Assembly (NCBI GenBank): GCA_902766415.1 | Contig: CACXDR010000119.1 | Span: forward strand, 1 to 5,666 | Length of the DNA: 5,666 bases | Direction of reading: 5' to 3' | Source of the DNA: an uncultured Lachnospiraceae bacterium | Lineage (GTDB): Bacteria > Bacillota_A > Clostridia > Lachnospirales > Lachnospiraceae | Part shown: piece by piece, positions 1-5,268 of the stretch | Layout of the letters: the number at the start of each line of letters is the position of its first letter | Numbering within the stretch: the stretch's first letter is position 1 | The notes under the pieces: generated by a model | The model's database searches: none | What the model saw: only the letters and a program-made list of their open reading frames with translations | What the model was told of the DNA's origin: nothing | Position numbers and translations under genes: made by a program

Positions 1-51
1 CGGTACGAACCGCCTCCAATCACGCAACTCCGCTCTTCCATAATCAGCAGA
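1..51. other. window edge, possible end of an upstream gene
   Basis: No gene can be assigned with confidence. One plus-strand frame is open from the left edge and stops at TAA 41-43, nine bases before the hairpin at 52-95. That would fit the 3' end of a gene convergent with the mscS-type gene. On the minus strand an ATG at 39-41 opens a frame running off the edge (MEERSCVIGGGSY), whose GGGS resembles a Rossmann glycine loop. It has no recognisable SD and would begin only about ten bases after a terminator-like hairpin. I slightly favour the plus-strand gene end; the flanking sequence would decide. Confidence 0.2.
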
Positions 52-95
52 AAACCGCTGCATTCACCGGTTTTACCCGGTGAATGCAACGGTTT
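52..95. terminator. strong intergenic hairpin, probable terminator
   Basis: Arms 52-70 and 77-95 pair over 19 positions with a single mismatch (58 against 89) around a six-base loop, TTTTAC. The inner 12 pairs (59-70 with 77-88) are perfect. Read on the minus strand, the stem closes with GGTTTTC, a short U-tract, 75 bases after the mscS-type stop codon. Read on the plus strand it ends CGGTTTCTTTC. A bidirectional, factor-independent terminator for convergent genes is the best reading. The T-tracts are short, so termination strength is uncertain. Confidence 0.65.
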
Positions 96-132
96 CTTTC
101 AACACGTTTTGCCCTGTATCGCGTATTCTCCC

Positions 133-150
133 CCGGATCACCAGATCCGG
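133..150. repeat. small perfect palindrome downstream of mscS
   Basis: CCGGATC and GATCCGG form a perfect 7-bp stem around the loop ACCA. It starts 20 bases past the mscS-type stop and is not followed by a T-tract, so it is not an evident terminator. On the minus strand it reads GTCATGCCGGATC, then TGGT, then GATCCGG. From memory this resembles short dispersed palindromes of the type GTCATGCCGGA...GATCCGG seen between genes in many bacteria. That resemblance is an inference, and copy number cannot be seen from one window. Confidence 0.45.
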
Positions 151-169
151 CATGACAAGGAAGCCCTCG

Positions 170-958
170 TTACTTCTTCTCGGAAATATTCACATCCAGC
201 GTATTGTACGGGATCGTGATCCCGTTCTCGCGGAACGCCTCGACGACCCGCTTCCGGAGATTCGAGCACACCTCGAAGCTTTCGTTCAGCGTTTTCGTCT
301 TCGCCGTGAATTTCAGAACGATCCCGTTCGCGGTGAGGCGGCTCACCATGACCTTCATCTTGTCAACGTCAAGGAGCGTCGGCTCATCCCGGCAGATCCC
401 GAGGATGATCTCCCGCGCCTTGTCAATGTCCGCGTCGTAGCCGATCTCAAACTCCATGAAGTTGCCGACATTTTCCACGTAGTTCGTATTGATGATGACG
501 GAATCGTCGACGATGCCGTTCGGGACGATACAGCTCTGCCCGTCATACTGGGTGATCACGATATGGCGCATGGTCATATCCGTCACGATGCCCTCCGCGA
601 TCACGGTGCTTCCGTTCATGACCTTGATCTTCTGGCCGATGTCGCACGGCTTCGACGCGGAAAGGGAAAAGCCGGAGATCACGTTCCCGAGCGCCTTCTG
701 CGCCGCGAAGGTCGCGATCGCGATGATCAGCGTACCTGACTGGAGCAGCGCGCCGCCGACCTCCTTCGTGATCTCGAACTGCAGGAGGATCGCGTAGAGG
801 CAGGACACGACGATCATGACGGTGATCAGGCTTTTCGCGAATTTTAAAGGAAGCTTCGCCTTGCTGCGGCTGATAAAGCTTTCGAACGCCTTGTTCACGA
901 GGAAGATGGCGACGAACATGGTCAGCAGCACGACCGCTGTGGCAATGATGTTCTGCAT
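170..958 (-). CDS. mscS: small-conductance mechanosensitive channel, MscS family
   Basis: A 262-residue membrane protein that should open under membrane tension to release solutes during hypo-osmotic shock. Hydrophobic segments lie at about residues 4-22 (TM1), 43-60 (TM2) and 66-100 (pore-lining TM3, with the Gly/Ala-rich stretch FAAQKALGNVISGFSLS). The beta domain follows with the family-typical VPNG at 145-148, then an alpha/beta C-terminal domain from about 165 to 255. The length matches the minimal three-helix MscS type, with no extra N-terminal helices. The ATG has an SD-like AAGGA (964-968, minus strand) five bases upstream. It lies only 30 bases after trpS, with no terminator visible between them, so it is probably the last gene of the cysE-trpS-mscS transcript. 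The family is clear, but the native gating properties cannot be read from sequence. Confidence 0.92.
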   Translation of the reverse strand: MQNIIATAVVLLTMFVAIFLVNKAFESFISRSKAKLPLKFAKSLITVMIVVSCLYAILLQFEITKEVGGALLQSGTLIIAIATFAAQKALGNVISGFSLSASKPCDIGQKIKVMNGSTVIAEGIVTDMTMRHIVITQYDGQSCIVPNGIVDDSVIINTNYVENVGNFMEFEIGYDADIDKAREIILGICRDEPTLLDVDKMKVMVSRLTANGIVLKFTAKTKTLNESFEVCSNLRKRVVEAFRENGITIPYNTLDVNISEKK

Positions 959-988
959 TCAGGTCCTTTCTCCCGGAAATGCGCAGAC

Positions 989-1990
989 TCAGATCTGGTA
1001 GAAGCCGACCTTCTTGTAGACCTTACGCAGCGTTCTTTCCGCCGTGCGGGAAGCGCGCTCCGCGCCGTTCCTGTAAATATCGTTGAGGTACGCCTTGTCC
1101 TTGATCAGGCGCTCCGCCTCCTCGCGGATCGGGCGGAGATGCTCGATGACCGCCTCCCCGACGACCGGCTTGAAGACGCCGTAGCCCTTGCCCTCGAACT
1201 CCTTCTCGATCTCCTCAAAGGTCTTCCCGGTGATCGTGGAGTAGATGTTCATGAGGTTCGCGACACCCGGCTTGTTCTCCCTGTCGTAGCGGACCGGGTT
1301 CACCGAATCGCTGTCCGTCACGGCGCGCTTGAACTTCCGCGCGATCGTATCCGGATCGTCCATGATGAATACGCAGCCCTCCGGGATGGATTTCGACATC
1401 TTGTCGCCCGGCGTGGTCAGGCCGTAGATCCTTGCGCCGGTCTTCGCGATGTACGGCTCCGGGATCTTGAAGACGTCGCCGTAGATGGAATTGAAGCGCT
1501 GGGCGATGTCGCGCGTCAGCTCGACATGCTGCTTCTGGTCCTCGCCGACCGGGACATAATCCGGCTGGTAAAGAAGGATATCCGCCGCCATCAGGACCGG
1601 GTAGGTGAAGAGGCCCGCGTTGATGTTGTCCTTATGCTTCGCGGACTTGTCCTTGAACTGGGTCATGCGGGAAAGCTCGCCGAACATGGTGTAGCAGTTC
1701 AGGACCCAGGCAAGCTGCGCGTGCTGCGGGACGTGGGACTGGAGGAACAGGGTGTTCTTCTCCGGGTCAAGGCCGCACGCGATGTACTGCGCCAGCTGGT
1801 TCAGGGACCTGCGGCGGAGCGTCGCGGGATCCTGGCGGACCGTGATGGTGTGCATATCCGCCATGAAATAATAGCACTCAAAGTCATTGACGCGGTCCGC
1901 CCAGTTCTTGATCGCGCCGAGATAGTTGCCGAGGTGCAGGTCGCCGCTCGGCTGGATGCCGGACAGCATTCTTTTCTTAGCTTCTTCCAT
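989..1990 (-). CDS. trpS: tryptophanyl-tRNA synthetase (TrpRS)
   Basis: A class I aminoacyl-tRNA synthetase that activates tryptophan with ATP and loads it on tRNA-Trp in the cytoplasm. With the chosen start it has 333 residues, close to the roughly 330 usual for bacterial TrpRS. The N-terminal Rossmann signature is GIQPSGDLHLGNYLGA (residues 11-26), where HLGN replaces HIGH. The Trp/ATP pocket segment includes MAADILLYQ (134-142) and GEDQKQH (149-155), and KMSKS is intact at 197-201. The anticodon-binding helical domain fills the C-terminus. An in-frame ATG seven codons upstream (2009-2011) is possible, but the ATG at 1988-1990 has AGAAGGA seven bases before it, whereas the upstream one has no good SD. 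The gene lies 50 bases after cysE and 30 before mscS in the same direction. No T-box leader is present in the short gap ahead of it, so Trp-responsive control is not evident here. Confidence 0.97.
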   Translation of the reverse strand: MEEAKKRMLSGIQPSGDLHLGNYLGAIKNWADRVNDFECYYFMADMHTITVRQDPATLRRRSLNQLAQYIACGLDPEKNTLFLQSHVPQHAQLAWVLNCYTMFGELSRMTQFKDKSAKHKDNINAGLFTYPVLMAADILLYQPDYVPVGEDQKQHVELTRDIAQRFNSIYGDVFKIPEPYIAKTGARIYGLTTPGDKMSKSIPEGCVFIMDDPDTIARKFKRAVTDSDSVNPVRYDRENKPGVANLMNIYSTITGKTFEEIEKEFEGKGYGVFKPVVGEAVIEHLRPIREEAERLIKDKAYLNDIYRNGAERASRTAERTLRKVYKKVGFYQI

Positions 1991-1997
1991 GATCGTT

Positions 1998-2004
1998 TCC
2001 TTCT
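1998..2004 (-). promoter_or_regulatory. Shine-Dalgarno site that fixes the trpS start
   Basis: The minus strand reads AGAAGGA, then seven bases, then ATG at 1990-1988. This supports the shorter TrpRS (333 residues) over an extension beginning at 2011. The upstream ATG is preceded by AT-rich sequence with no purine-rich SD. Confidence 0.75.
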
Positions 2005-2040
2005 CTTCCATGTAATTTAAGGATCTTTATGTCTTATCTT

Positions 2041-3060
2041 TCAGGTTCTCTTCCCGTCCCGGTCGGGCTTTCCCGGCGTGAACCATGCATCGTCCGCGTC
2101 CAGCCTTCCCTTTTCCGGATCCATGCGGTCTTCGCCCGGCCGCGTGATCATTACGTGCATCTCCTGGTTCTTGATGCTGACACGCGCGCCCGCGGGGACC
2201 GGCGTGGTGATGAAGCAGTTGCCGCCGATGACCGCGCCCTCGCCGATCACGGTATCGCCCCCGAGGATGGAGGCCCCGGAGTAGATCGTGACATTGTCAC
2301 CGAGCGTGGGATGCCGCCGCACGTTCTTGAGCCGCTGCCCGCCGCGCGTGGAAAGCGCGCCGAGCGTTACGCCCTGGTACAGCTTCACATGCTCCCCGAT
2401 CAGCGTAGTCTCGCCGATGACGATGCCCGTGCCGTGGTCTATAAAGAAGTATTTCCCGATGGTCGCTCCGGGGTTGATGTCGATGCCGGTGATGCTGTGC
2501 GCGTACTCGGACATGATCCTCGGAAGCAGCGGGATCTTCAGCTCGTAAAGCTCGTGCGCGATACGGTAGACGATGATCGCGTAGAGGCCCGGGTAGCAGA
2601 TGATGACCTCGTCCTTGCTGAACGCCGCCGGGTCCCCGTCAAACTCCGCCTGGACGTCGGTGTCCAGATACTCGCGGATCTTCGGGATGGTCGAAAGAAA
2701 CCGGAAGGTCAGCTCCTCCGCCTTGTGCTCCAGCTTCGCAAGGATCGCCGGATCATCCGGGTCGCCGCCCTCGTTCTGGAGCTGGTAGCGCAGCACGATC
2801 GTGATCTGCTTGATCAGGTTGTAGACCGTATCCTCAAGAAGCATCGACACATTGTTCCGGACCGTGTAGACGCGGAACGTCTTGTTCCTGAAATACCCCG
2901 GGAAAATGATCCTCTGAAGCTTGTTCAGCACCTCGATGACCGCTTCCTTGTCCGGATGGAAAAAGGTCTTGATCTCATCGATCGTGCGCCCGCCTTTGTA
3001 ATCCTCCATGAGCATCTCAAGCGTGCTGCGGATCTTCTGGTTACGTTCTTCTGGTGACAT
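2041..3060 (-). CDS. cysE: serine O-acetyltransferase (long EpsC/CysE type)
   Basis: Transfers acetyl from acetyl-CoA to L-serine to give O-acetylserine, the carbon skeleton for cysteine. It has 339 residues from the ATG at 3058-3060, which follows a GGGGGAAG SD-like run; a TTG at 3075 in frame is less likely. A helical N-terminal region (about 1-185) precedes a left-handed beta-helix of hexapeptide repeats at about 190-290. Key landmarks are YAHSITGIDINPGATIG (186-202), the catalytic-type DHGTGIVIGET (208-218, His209), the longer GALSTRGGQ loop (234-242) and RRHP (248-251). This loop and the long N-terminus fit the Clostridia/Bacteroidetes SAT type rather than the 270-residue E. coli form. 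The C-terminal tail (about 301-339) is charged and ends DGKRT, lacking the terminal Ile used by classical SATs to dock into cysteine synthase. It is the first gene of the probable cysE-trpS-mscS operon, behind its own promoter and a structured leader. Confidence 0.95.
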   Translation of the reverse strand: MSPEERNQKIRSTLEMLMEDYKGGRTIDEIKTFFHPDKEAVIEVLNKLQRIIFPGYFRNKTFRVYTVRNNVSMLLEDTVYNLIKQITIVLRYQLQNEGGDPDDPAILAKLEHKAEELTFRFLSTIPKIREYLDTDVQAEFDGDPAAFSKDEVIICYPGLYAIIVYRIAHELYELKIPLLPRIMSEYAHSITGIDINPGATIGKYFFIDHGTGIVIGETTLIGEHVKLYQGVTLGALSTRGGQRLKNVRRHPTLGDNVTIYSGASILGGDTVIGEGAVIGGNCFITTPVPAGARVSIKNQEMHVMITRPGEDRMDPEKGRLDADDAWFTPGKPDRDGKRT

Positions 3061-3070
3061 GTTCTTCCCC

Positions 3071-3118
3071 CACAAAATAAAGTTTGTGCCCCCTGTCCCG
3101 GAGACGTACTGCCGGGAC
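3071..3118 (-). promoter_or_regulatory. structured 5' leader of cysE with two hairpins
   Basis: In the predicted cysE leader, GTCCCGG and CCGGGAC (3095-3101 with 3112-3118) form a perfect 7-bp stem with a ten-base loop. CACAAA and TTTGTG (3071-3076 with 3083-3088) form a second stem with a six-base loop, directly before the GGGGGAAG SD. The first hairpin would sit almost at the 5' end of the transcript, given a start near 3119. It could stabilise the mRNA or act as an operator on the DNA. The arms are clear; any regulatory role is inference. The leader is too short for a T-box, and no T-tract follows either stem. Confidence 0.45.
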
Positions 3119-3125
3119 GCTCTCC

Positions 3126-3154
3126 ATTATCCCATAAAACCGGGAATATGAAAA
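3126..3154 (-). promoter_or_regulatory. putative sigma-A promoter of the cysE operon
   Basis: On the minus strand, TTTTCA (3149-3154) is a 4/6 match to the -35 consensus. It is followed by a 17-base spacer and GATAAT (3126-3131), a 5/6 match to the -10 box. TGG directly precedes GATAAT, giving an extended -10. Transcription would start near 3119, leaving a leader of about 59 bases before cysE. Confidence 0.6.
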
Positions 3155-3155
3155 G

Positions 3156-3185
3156 TTACTGACTCGTAAGGAAATATGGTATGAT
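3156..3185 (+). promoter_or_regulatory. putative sigma-A promoter of aroE
   Basis: TTACTG (3156-3161) is a weak -35. An 18-base spacer leads to TATGAT (3180-3185), a 5/6 match to the -10 box, preceded directly by TGG as an extended -10 (3177-3185). Transcription would start near 3192, leaving a leader of about 34 bases. Its -35 lies one base from the -35 of the opposite-facing cysE promoter. Confidence 0.6.
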
Positions 3186-3215
3186 GGAGTATATTTTACA
3201 ACTATTGTACCCATT

Positions 3216-3220
3216 GGAGG
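3216..3220 (+). promoter_or_regulatory. Shine-Dalgarno site that fixes the aroE start
   Basis: GGAGG followed by five bases and ATG at 3226. An earlier in-frame ATG at 3181 lies inside the predicted -10 box, so it could not be on the transcript. The 283-residue product from 3226 also matches the family's usual length. Confidence 0.85.
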
Positions 3221-3225
3221 ATGAA

Positions 3226-4077
3226 ATGGCAAATTACAGAGCAGAACTTACCGGCGTTTTTGGAAATCCGGTCGATGACAACCCGACCGGAGTCATGGAG
3301 GAGGCGGCGTACCGCAGCGCGGGACTGAATTACCGCTACATCACCATGAAGGTCCTGCCGGACGGTCTGAAGGACGCGATCCTCGGCATGCGGGCGGTCG
3401 GCATGAAGGGCGTCAATATCACCATGCCCCACAAGGTCACCGTGCTCCCCTACCTTGACGAGCTCTCCGAGGCAGCTTCGATCATCGGCGCAGTCAACAC
3501 CATCACGCTGAAGGACGGCAAGCTCTTCGGCGAAAACACGGACGGCAAGGGCTTCGTCACCTCCGTCAAGAACGCAGGCTATGACATCACCGGCGAGAAG
3601 ATCACCATCCTCGGCGCAGGCGGCGCGGCGCGCGCGATCGCGGTGGAGTGCGCCCTTGAAGGCGCGGCATCGATCACGATCATCAACCGCAGCGCCATCC
3701 GCGGAAAAGAGCTTACCGATCTCATCAACGACAAGACCCGGACGACCGCGGCCTTTCTTTCCTGGCCCTCGCGCGTGAAGATCCCCGCGAACACGGACAT
3801 CCTCATCAACGCGACGTCCATCGGTCTCATGCCCGACTCCGACATGCAGCCGGACATCGATTTCAGCTCCATCCGTCCGGGGATCCTGGTCTGCGACGTC
3901 GTCTTCAACCCGGCCGACACGAAGTTCTTAAAGTCCGCGCGCGCCGCGGGGGCCAAGACGCTCAGCGGCCTCGGCATGCTGGTGCAGCAGGGCGCTCTGA
4001 ACTTCACCCTCTGGACCGGCGAAGAAGCACCCATCGACGTCATGTACGAAGCACTAGAAAAGGAATTTGAACAATAA
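3226..4077 (+). CDS. aroE: shikimate dehydrogenase family (possibly quinate/shikimate type)
   Basis: A 283-residue NAD(P)-dependent oxidoreductase expected to interconvert 3-dehydroshikimate and shikimate, and possibly dehydroquinate and quinate. The N-terminal substrate domain carries VNITMPHK with the catalytic Lys70, GAVNT (88-92) and ENTDG with Asp106. The Rossmann domain has GAGGAARA (130-137), and NRSAIR (154-159) is the basic loop usually linked to NADP(H). The C-terminus has GLGMLVQQGALNFTLWTG (248-265), including the substrate-site Gln255. Unusually, the shikimate-carboxylate motif S-x-S is replaced by NPT (Asn19-Thr21), and the Tyr expected near 227 is Phe. Several stretches, such as FTLWTG and DELSEAASIIGAVNTI, look closer to YdiB-type quinate/shikimate dehydrogenase than to E. 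coli AroE. No other shikimate genes are adjacent; it has its own promoter and ends at a hairpin terminator. The family is certain, the substrate preference is not. Confidence 0.9.
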   Translation: MANYRAELTGVFGNPVDDNPTGVMEEAAYRSAGLNYRYITMKVLPDGLKDAILGMRAVGMKGVNITMPHKVTVLPYLDELSEAASIIGAVNTITLKDGKLFGENTDGKGFVTSVKNAGYDITGEKITILGAGGAARAIAVECALEGAASITIINRSAIRGKELTDLINDKTRTTAAFLSWPSRVKIPANTDILINATSIGLMPDSDMQPDIDFSSIRPGILVCDVVFNPADTKFLKSARAAGAKTLSGLGMLVQQGALNFTLWTGEEAPIDVMYEALEKEFEQ

Positions 4078-4087
4078 TCAGCACCCC

Positions 4088-4151
4088 GGAAAAAATGAGA
4101 AAAAACCGTCCGGGGAGCTCGCTCACCGGACAGATCTTTCTCGTTTTTTCC
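4088..4151. terminator. bidirectional terminator between aroE and the permease
   Basis: A 64-base near-palindrome. The core stem GTCCGG with CCGGAC (4108-4113 with 4126-4131) encloses GAG with CTC (4115-4117 with 4122-4124) around a CTCG loop. Outside it, 4088-4102 pairs with 4137-4151 over 15 positions, with one T-G wobble, after a five-by-five internal loop. The core is followed on the plus strand by CTTTCTCGTTTTTTC and on the minus strand by GGTTTTTTCTCATTTTTT. Both convergent genes therefore get a GC stem plus U-rich tract: aroE 10 bases after its stop, and the permease about 80 bases after its own. Confidence 0.88.
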
Positions 4152-4152
4152 A

Positions 4153-4209
4153 GGTGGGCAAGGCGCGAAGCGCCTCTGACCACCGGCAGCGAGGGATGCG
4201 CAGCATCCC
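4153..4209. repeat. pair of small hairpins, possible dispersed palindromic element
   Basis: Two perfect hairpins lie side by side. The first is AGGCGC-GAA-GCGCCT (4161-4175), embraced by GGTGG (4153-4157) and CCACC (4180-4184). The second is GGGATGC-GCA-GCATCCC (4193-4209). Both close on GNA triloops, which are known to make very stable DNA mini-hairpins. Neither has a T-tract. They lie in the 3' region of the permease transcript, next to the terminator. The build resembles extragenic palindromic repeats, but other copies cannot be seen here. Confidence 0.55.
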
Positions 4210-4232
4210 GAGCCCGGGGGCCGTTAAACCAT

Positions 4233-5165
4233 TTAGATCAGGATCCCTGACAGGATTATAAAGGCGAGGATCGTGAGAAGCGTGTAGACCGGAAGGAAGG
4301 TCCCGACGAAGGCCTCATCCTCCCCGCCCCGGATCATCGCGGAGTACGCGTAGGTCGGCGGCAGGATATAGTAGATGAGGACGGCATTCCGGAACAGCTG
4401 GTCGCCCGGGAAGATGTGCTGCAGGATCATTAAAACGCACACCGCCATGATCCCCATGACGACGGCACGCGCGAGCATGGCCCGCCCGATCTCCGCCCAG
4501 CGGACTTCCCCGAGCTTCAGGCCGTACCCGACCGTCATGATCAGGATGGGCGCCGTCGGCTGGCTGACGAAATCCAGCGTGCCGATAACTGCCTTTCCGG
4601 CCTCGGACCCGGCCAGCGCCGCTCCCGCGCCTGTTACGCTGAACAGTATGCCCGACAGGATCGAAATGTTGATCGGCGTCACCAGGGAGCGGAGCGTTTC
4701 CTTCATGCTCTGCTTTCCTCTCCCGAGCATCGTGAACATAGTCATGATGACCGGCCACTGCAGAAACGCGCCGCCGGTATCGAGGATCGCGAGGTGGTAC
4801 AGCTCGTCCTGCCCGAAAAGGAGGACGTACAGCGGGAAGCCCACACCCCCGCCCTCCGTCGTGCAGCAGAGGAACGGCGCCGATTTCCGCGGGATCCTCA
4901 AGAGCCCCGTGACGACCTTCCCGAGAAGGAACGCCGCGAGCATGGCGCCCGCCATGACCAGCAGCAGGACGCCCTCCCGGCGCGTGAGCCGGGTCGTCAT
5001 GAACGTCTTGAACAGCGCCGCAGGCAGGCAGAAGTTCAGCGCGAAGAACTTGATGTCTTCAATGCCCTTTTCGGAAATATACTGCTTTTTCCTGATCAGG
5101 ATCCCCGCCGCGAGCATCGTGATGACGGGGAGCGCAACATTTAAGATACCGTAAAATTTTTCCAT
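4233..5165 (-). CDS. AEC-family transporter (auxin efflux carrier type permease)
   Basis: A 310-residue inner-membrane permease of the AEC family, relatives of which move malate, malonate or similar small organic anions; the substrate here is unknown. Hydrophobic segments are visible at about residues 6-24, 40-56, 66-88, 108-118, 126-148, 164-184, 200-215, 230-248, 258-276 and 288-309, fitting the ten-helix, two-half fold. Helix-breaking hallmarks are FCLPAALF (45-52), TEGGGVGFPLY (103-113), the half-helix QPTAPILIM (202-210) and LPPTYAYSAMIRG (268-280). The frame is open far upstream, but the ATG at 5163-5165 is chosen because the family's N-terminus (FYGILNVALPVITMLAAGILI) starts there and the upstream translation is an antisense image of the lipoprotein gene. 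The SD is weak (AGAAAG, about five bases upstream). It is convergent with aroE, divergent from the lipoprotein, and monocistronic by layout. Confidence 0.92.
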   Translation of the reverse strand: MEKFYGILNVALPVITMLAAGILIRKKQYISEKGIEDIKFFALNFCLPAALFKTFMTTRLTRREGVLLLVMAGAMLAAFLLGKVVTGLLRIPRKSAPFLCCTTEGGGVGFPLYVLLFGQDELYHLAILDTGGAFLQWPVIMTMFTMLGRGKQSMKETLRSLVTPINISILSGILFSVTGAGAALAGSEAGKAVIGTLDFVSQPTAPILIMTVGYGLKLGEVRWAEIGRAMLARAVVMGIMAVCVLMILQHIFPGDQLFRNAVLIYYILPPTYAYSAMIRGGEDEAFVGTFLPVYTLLTILAFIILSGILI

Positions 5166-5176
5166 CGTTCTTTCTG

Positions 5177-5225
5177 GGCTGCCCTGTCCCCGGATCCCGG
5201 CAGGCAGGGAGCCGCTCCTTTTTTT
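5177..5225 (+). terminator. GC hairpin plus T-run in the permease/lipoprotein gap
   Basis: GGCT (5177-5180) pairs with AGCC (5210-5213) and, after a one-base bulge, CCCTG (5182-5186) pairs with CAGGG (5205-5209), with an 18-base loop. A run of seven T begins five bases later (5219-5225). In plus orientation this looks like a factor-independent terminator or attenuator ahead of the lipoprotein, although no plus-strand promoter or gene lies upstream of it. In minus orientation it is simply a hairpin in the permease leader just before the SD. The large loop and bulge make it weaker than the terminator at 4088-4151. Confidence 0.35.
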
Positions 5226-5238
5226 CTTACAGGAGCAC

Positions 5239-5247
5239 ATTTTACCA
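5239..5247 (-). promoter_or_regulatory. possible extended -10 promoter for the AEC permease
   Basis: The minus strand reads TGGTAAAAT: TAAAAT is a 5/6 match to the -10 box, directly preceded by TGG. The -35 position 17 bases upstream reads GTGTGG, a poor match, so the call rests on the extended -10 alone. Transcription would start near 5232, giving a leader of about 67 bases. Confidence 0.35.
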
Positions 5248-5268
5248 CAAGTACGGGAGGACCACACC

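Noticed and set aside
1..30. A tRNA T-arm-like GGTTCG at the left edge on the minus strand
   Set aside because: The loop reads TTCGTAC, with T at the position that is nearly always A, and no acceptor or anticodon arm can be folded nearby.
80..739. A plus-strand open frame of 219 codons opposite mscS
   Set aside because: It begins inside the terminator hairpin, lacks an SD, and its sequence is the Arg/Asp-rich antisense of the MscS-type gene.
1139..3057. Two long plus-strand open frames (1139-2020 and 2029-3057) lying opposite trpS and cysE
   Set aside because: They mirror clear TrpRS and serine acetyltransferase genes. Their translations are Asp/Arg/Val/Leu-rich without motifs, as expected from the antisense of GC-rich codons, and no SD supports their starts.
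3061..3120. T-box or cysteine riboswitch ahead of cysE
   Set aside because: The predicted leader is about 59 bases, far shorter than a T-box, with no T-box sequence and no terminator stem with T-run.
3181..3225. A 15-residue upstream extension of aroE starting at the ATG at 3181
   Set aside because: That ATG overlaps the predicted -10 box and has no SD, whereas the ATG at 3226 has GGAGG five bases upstream.
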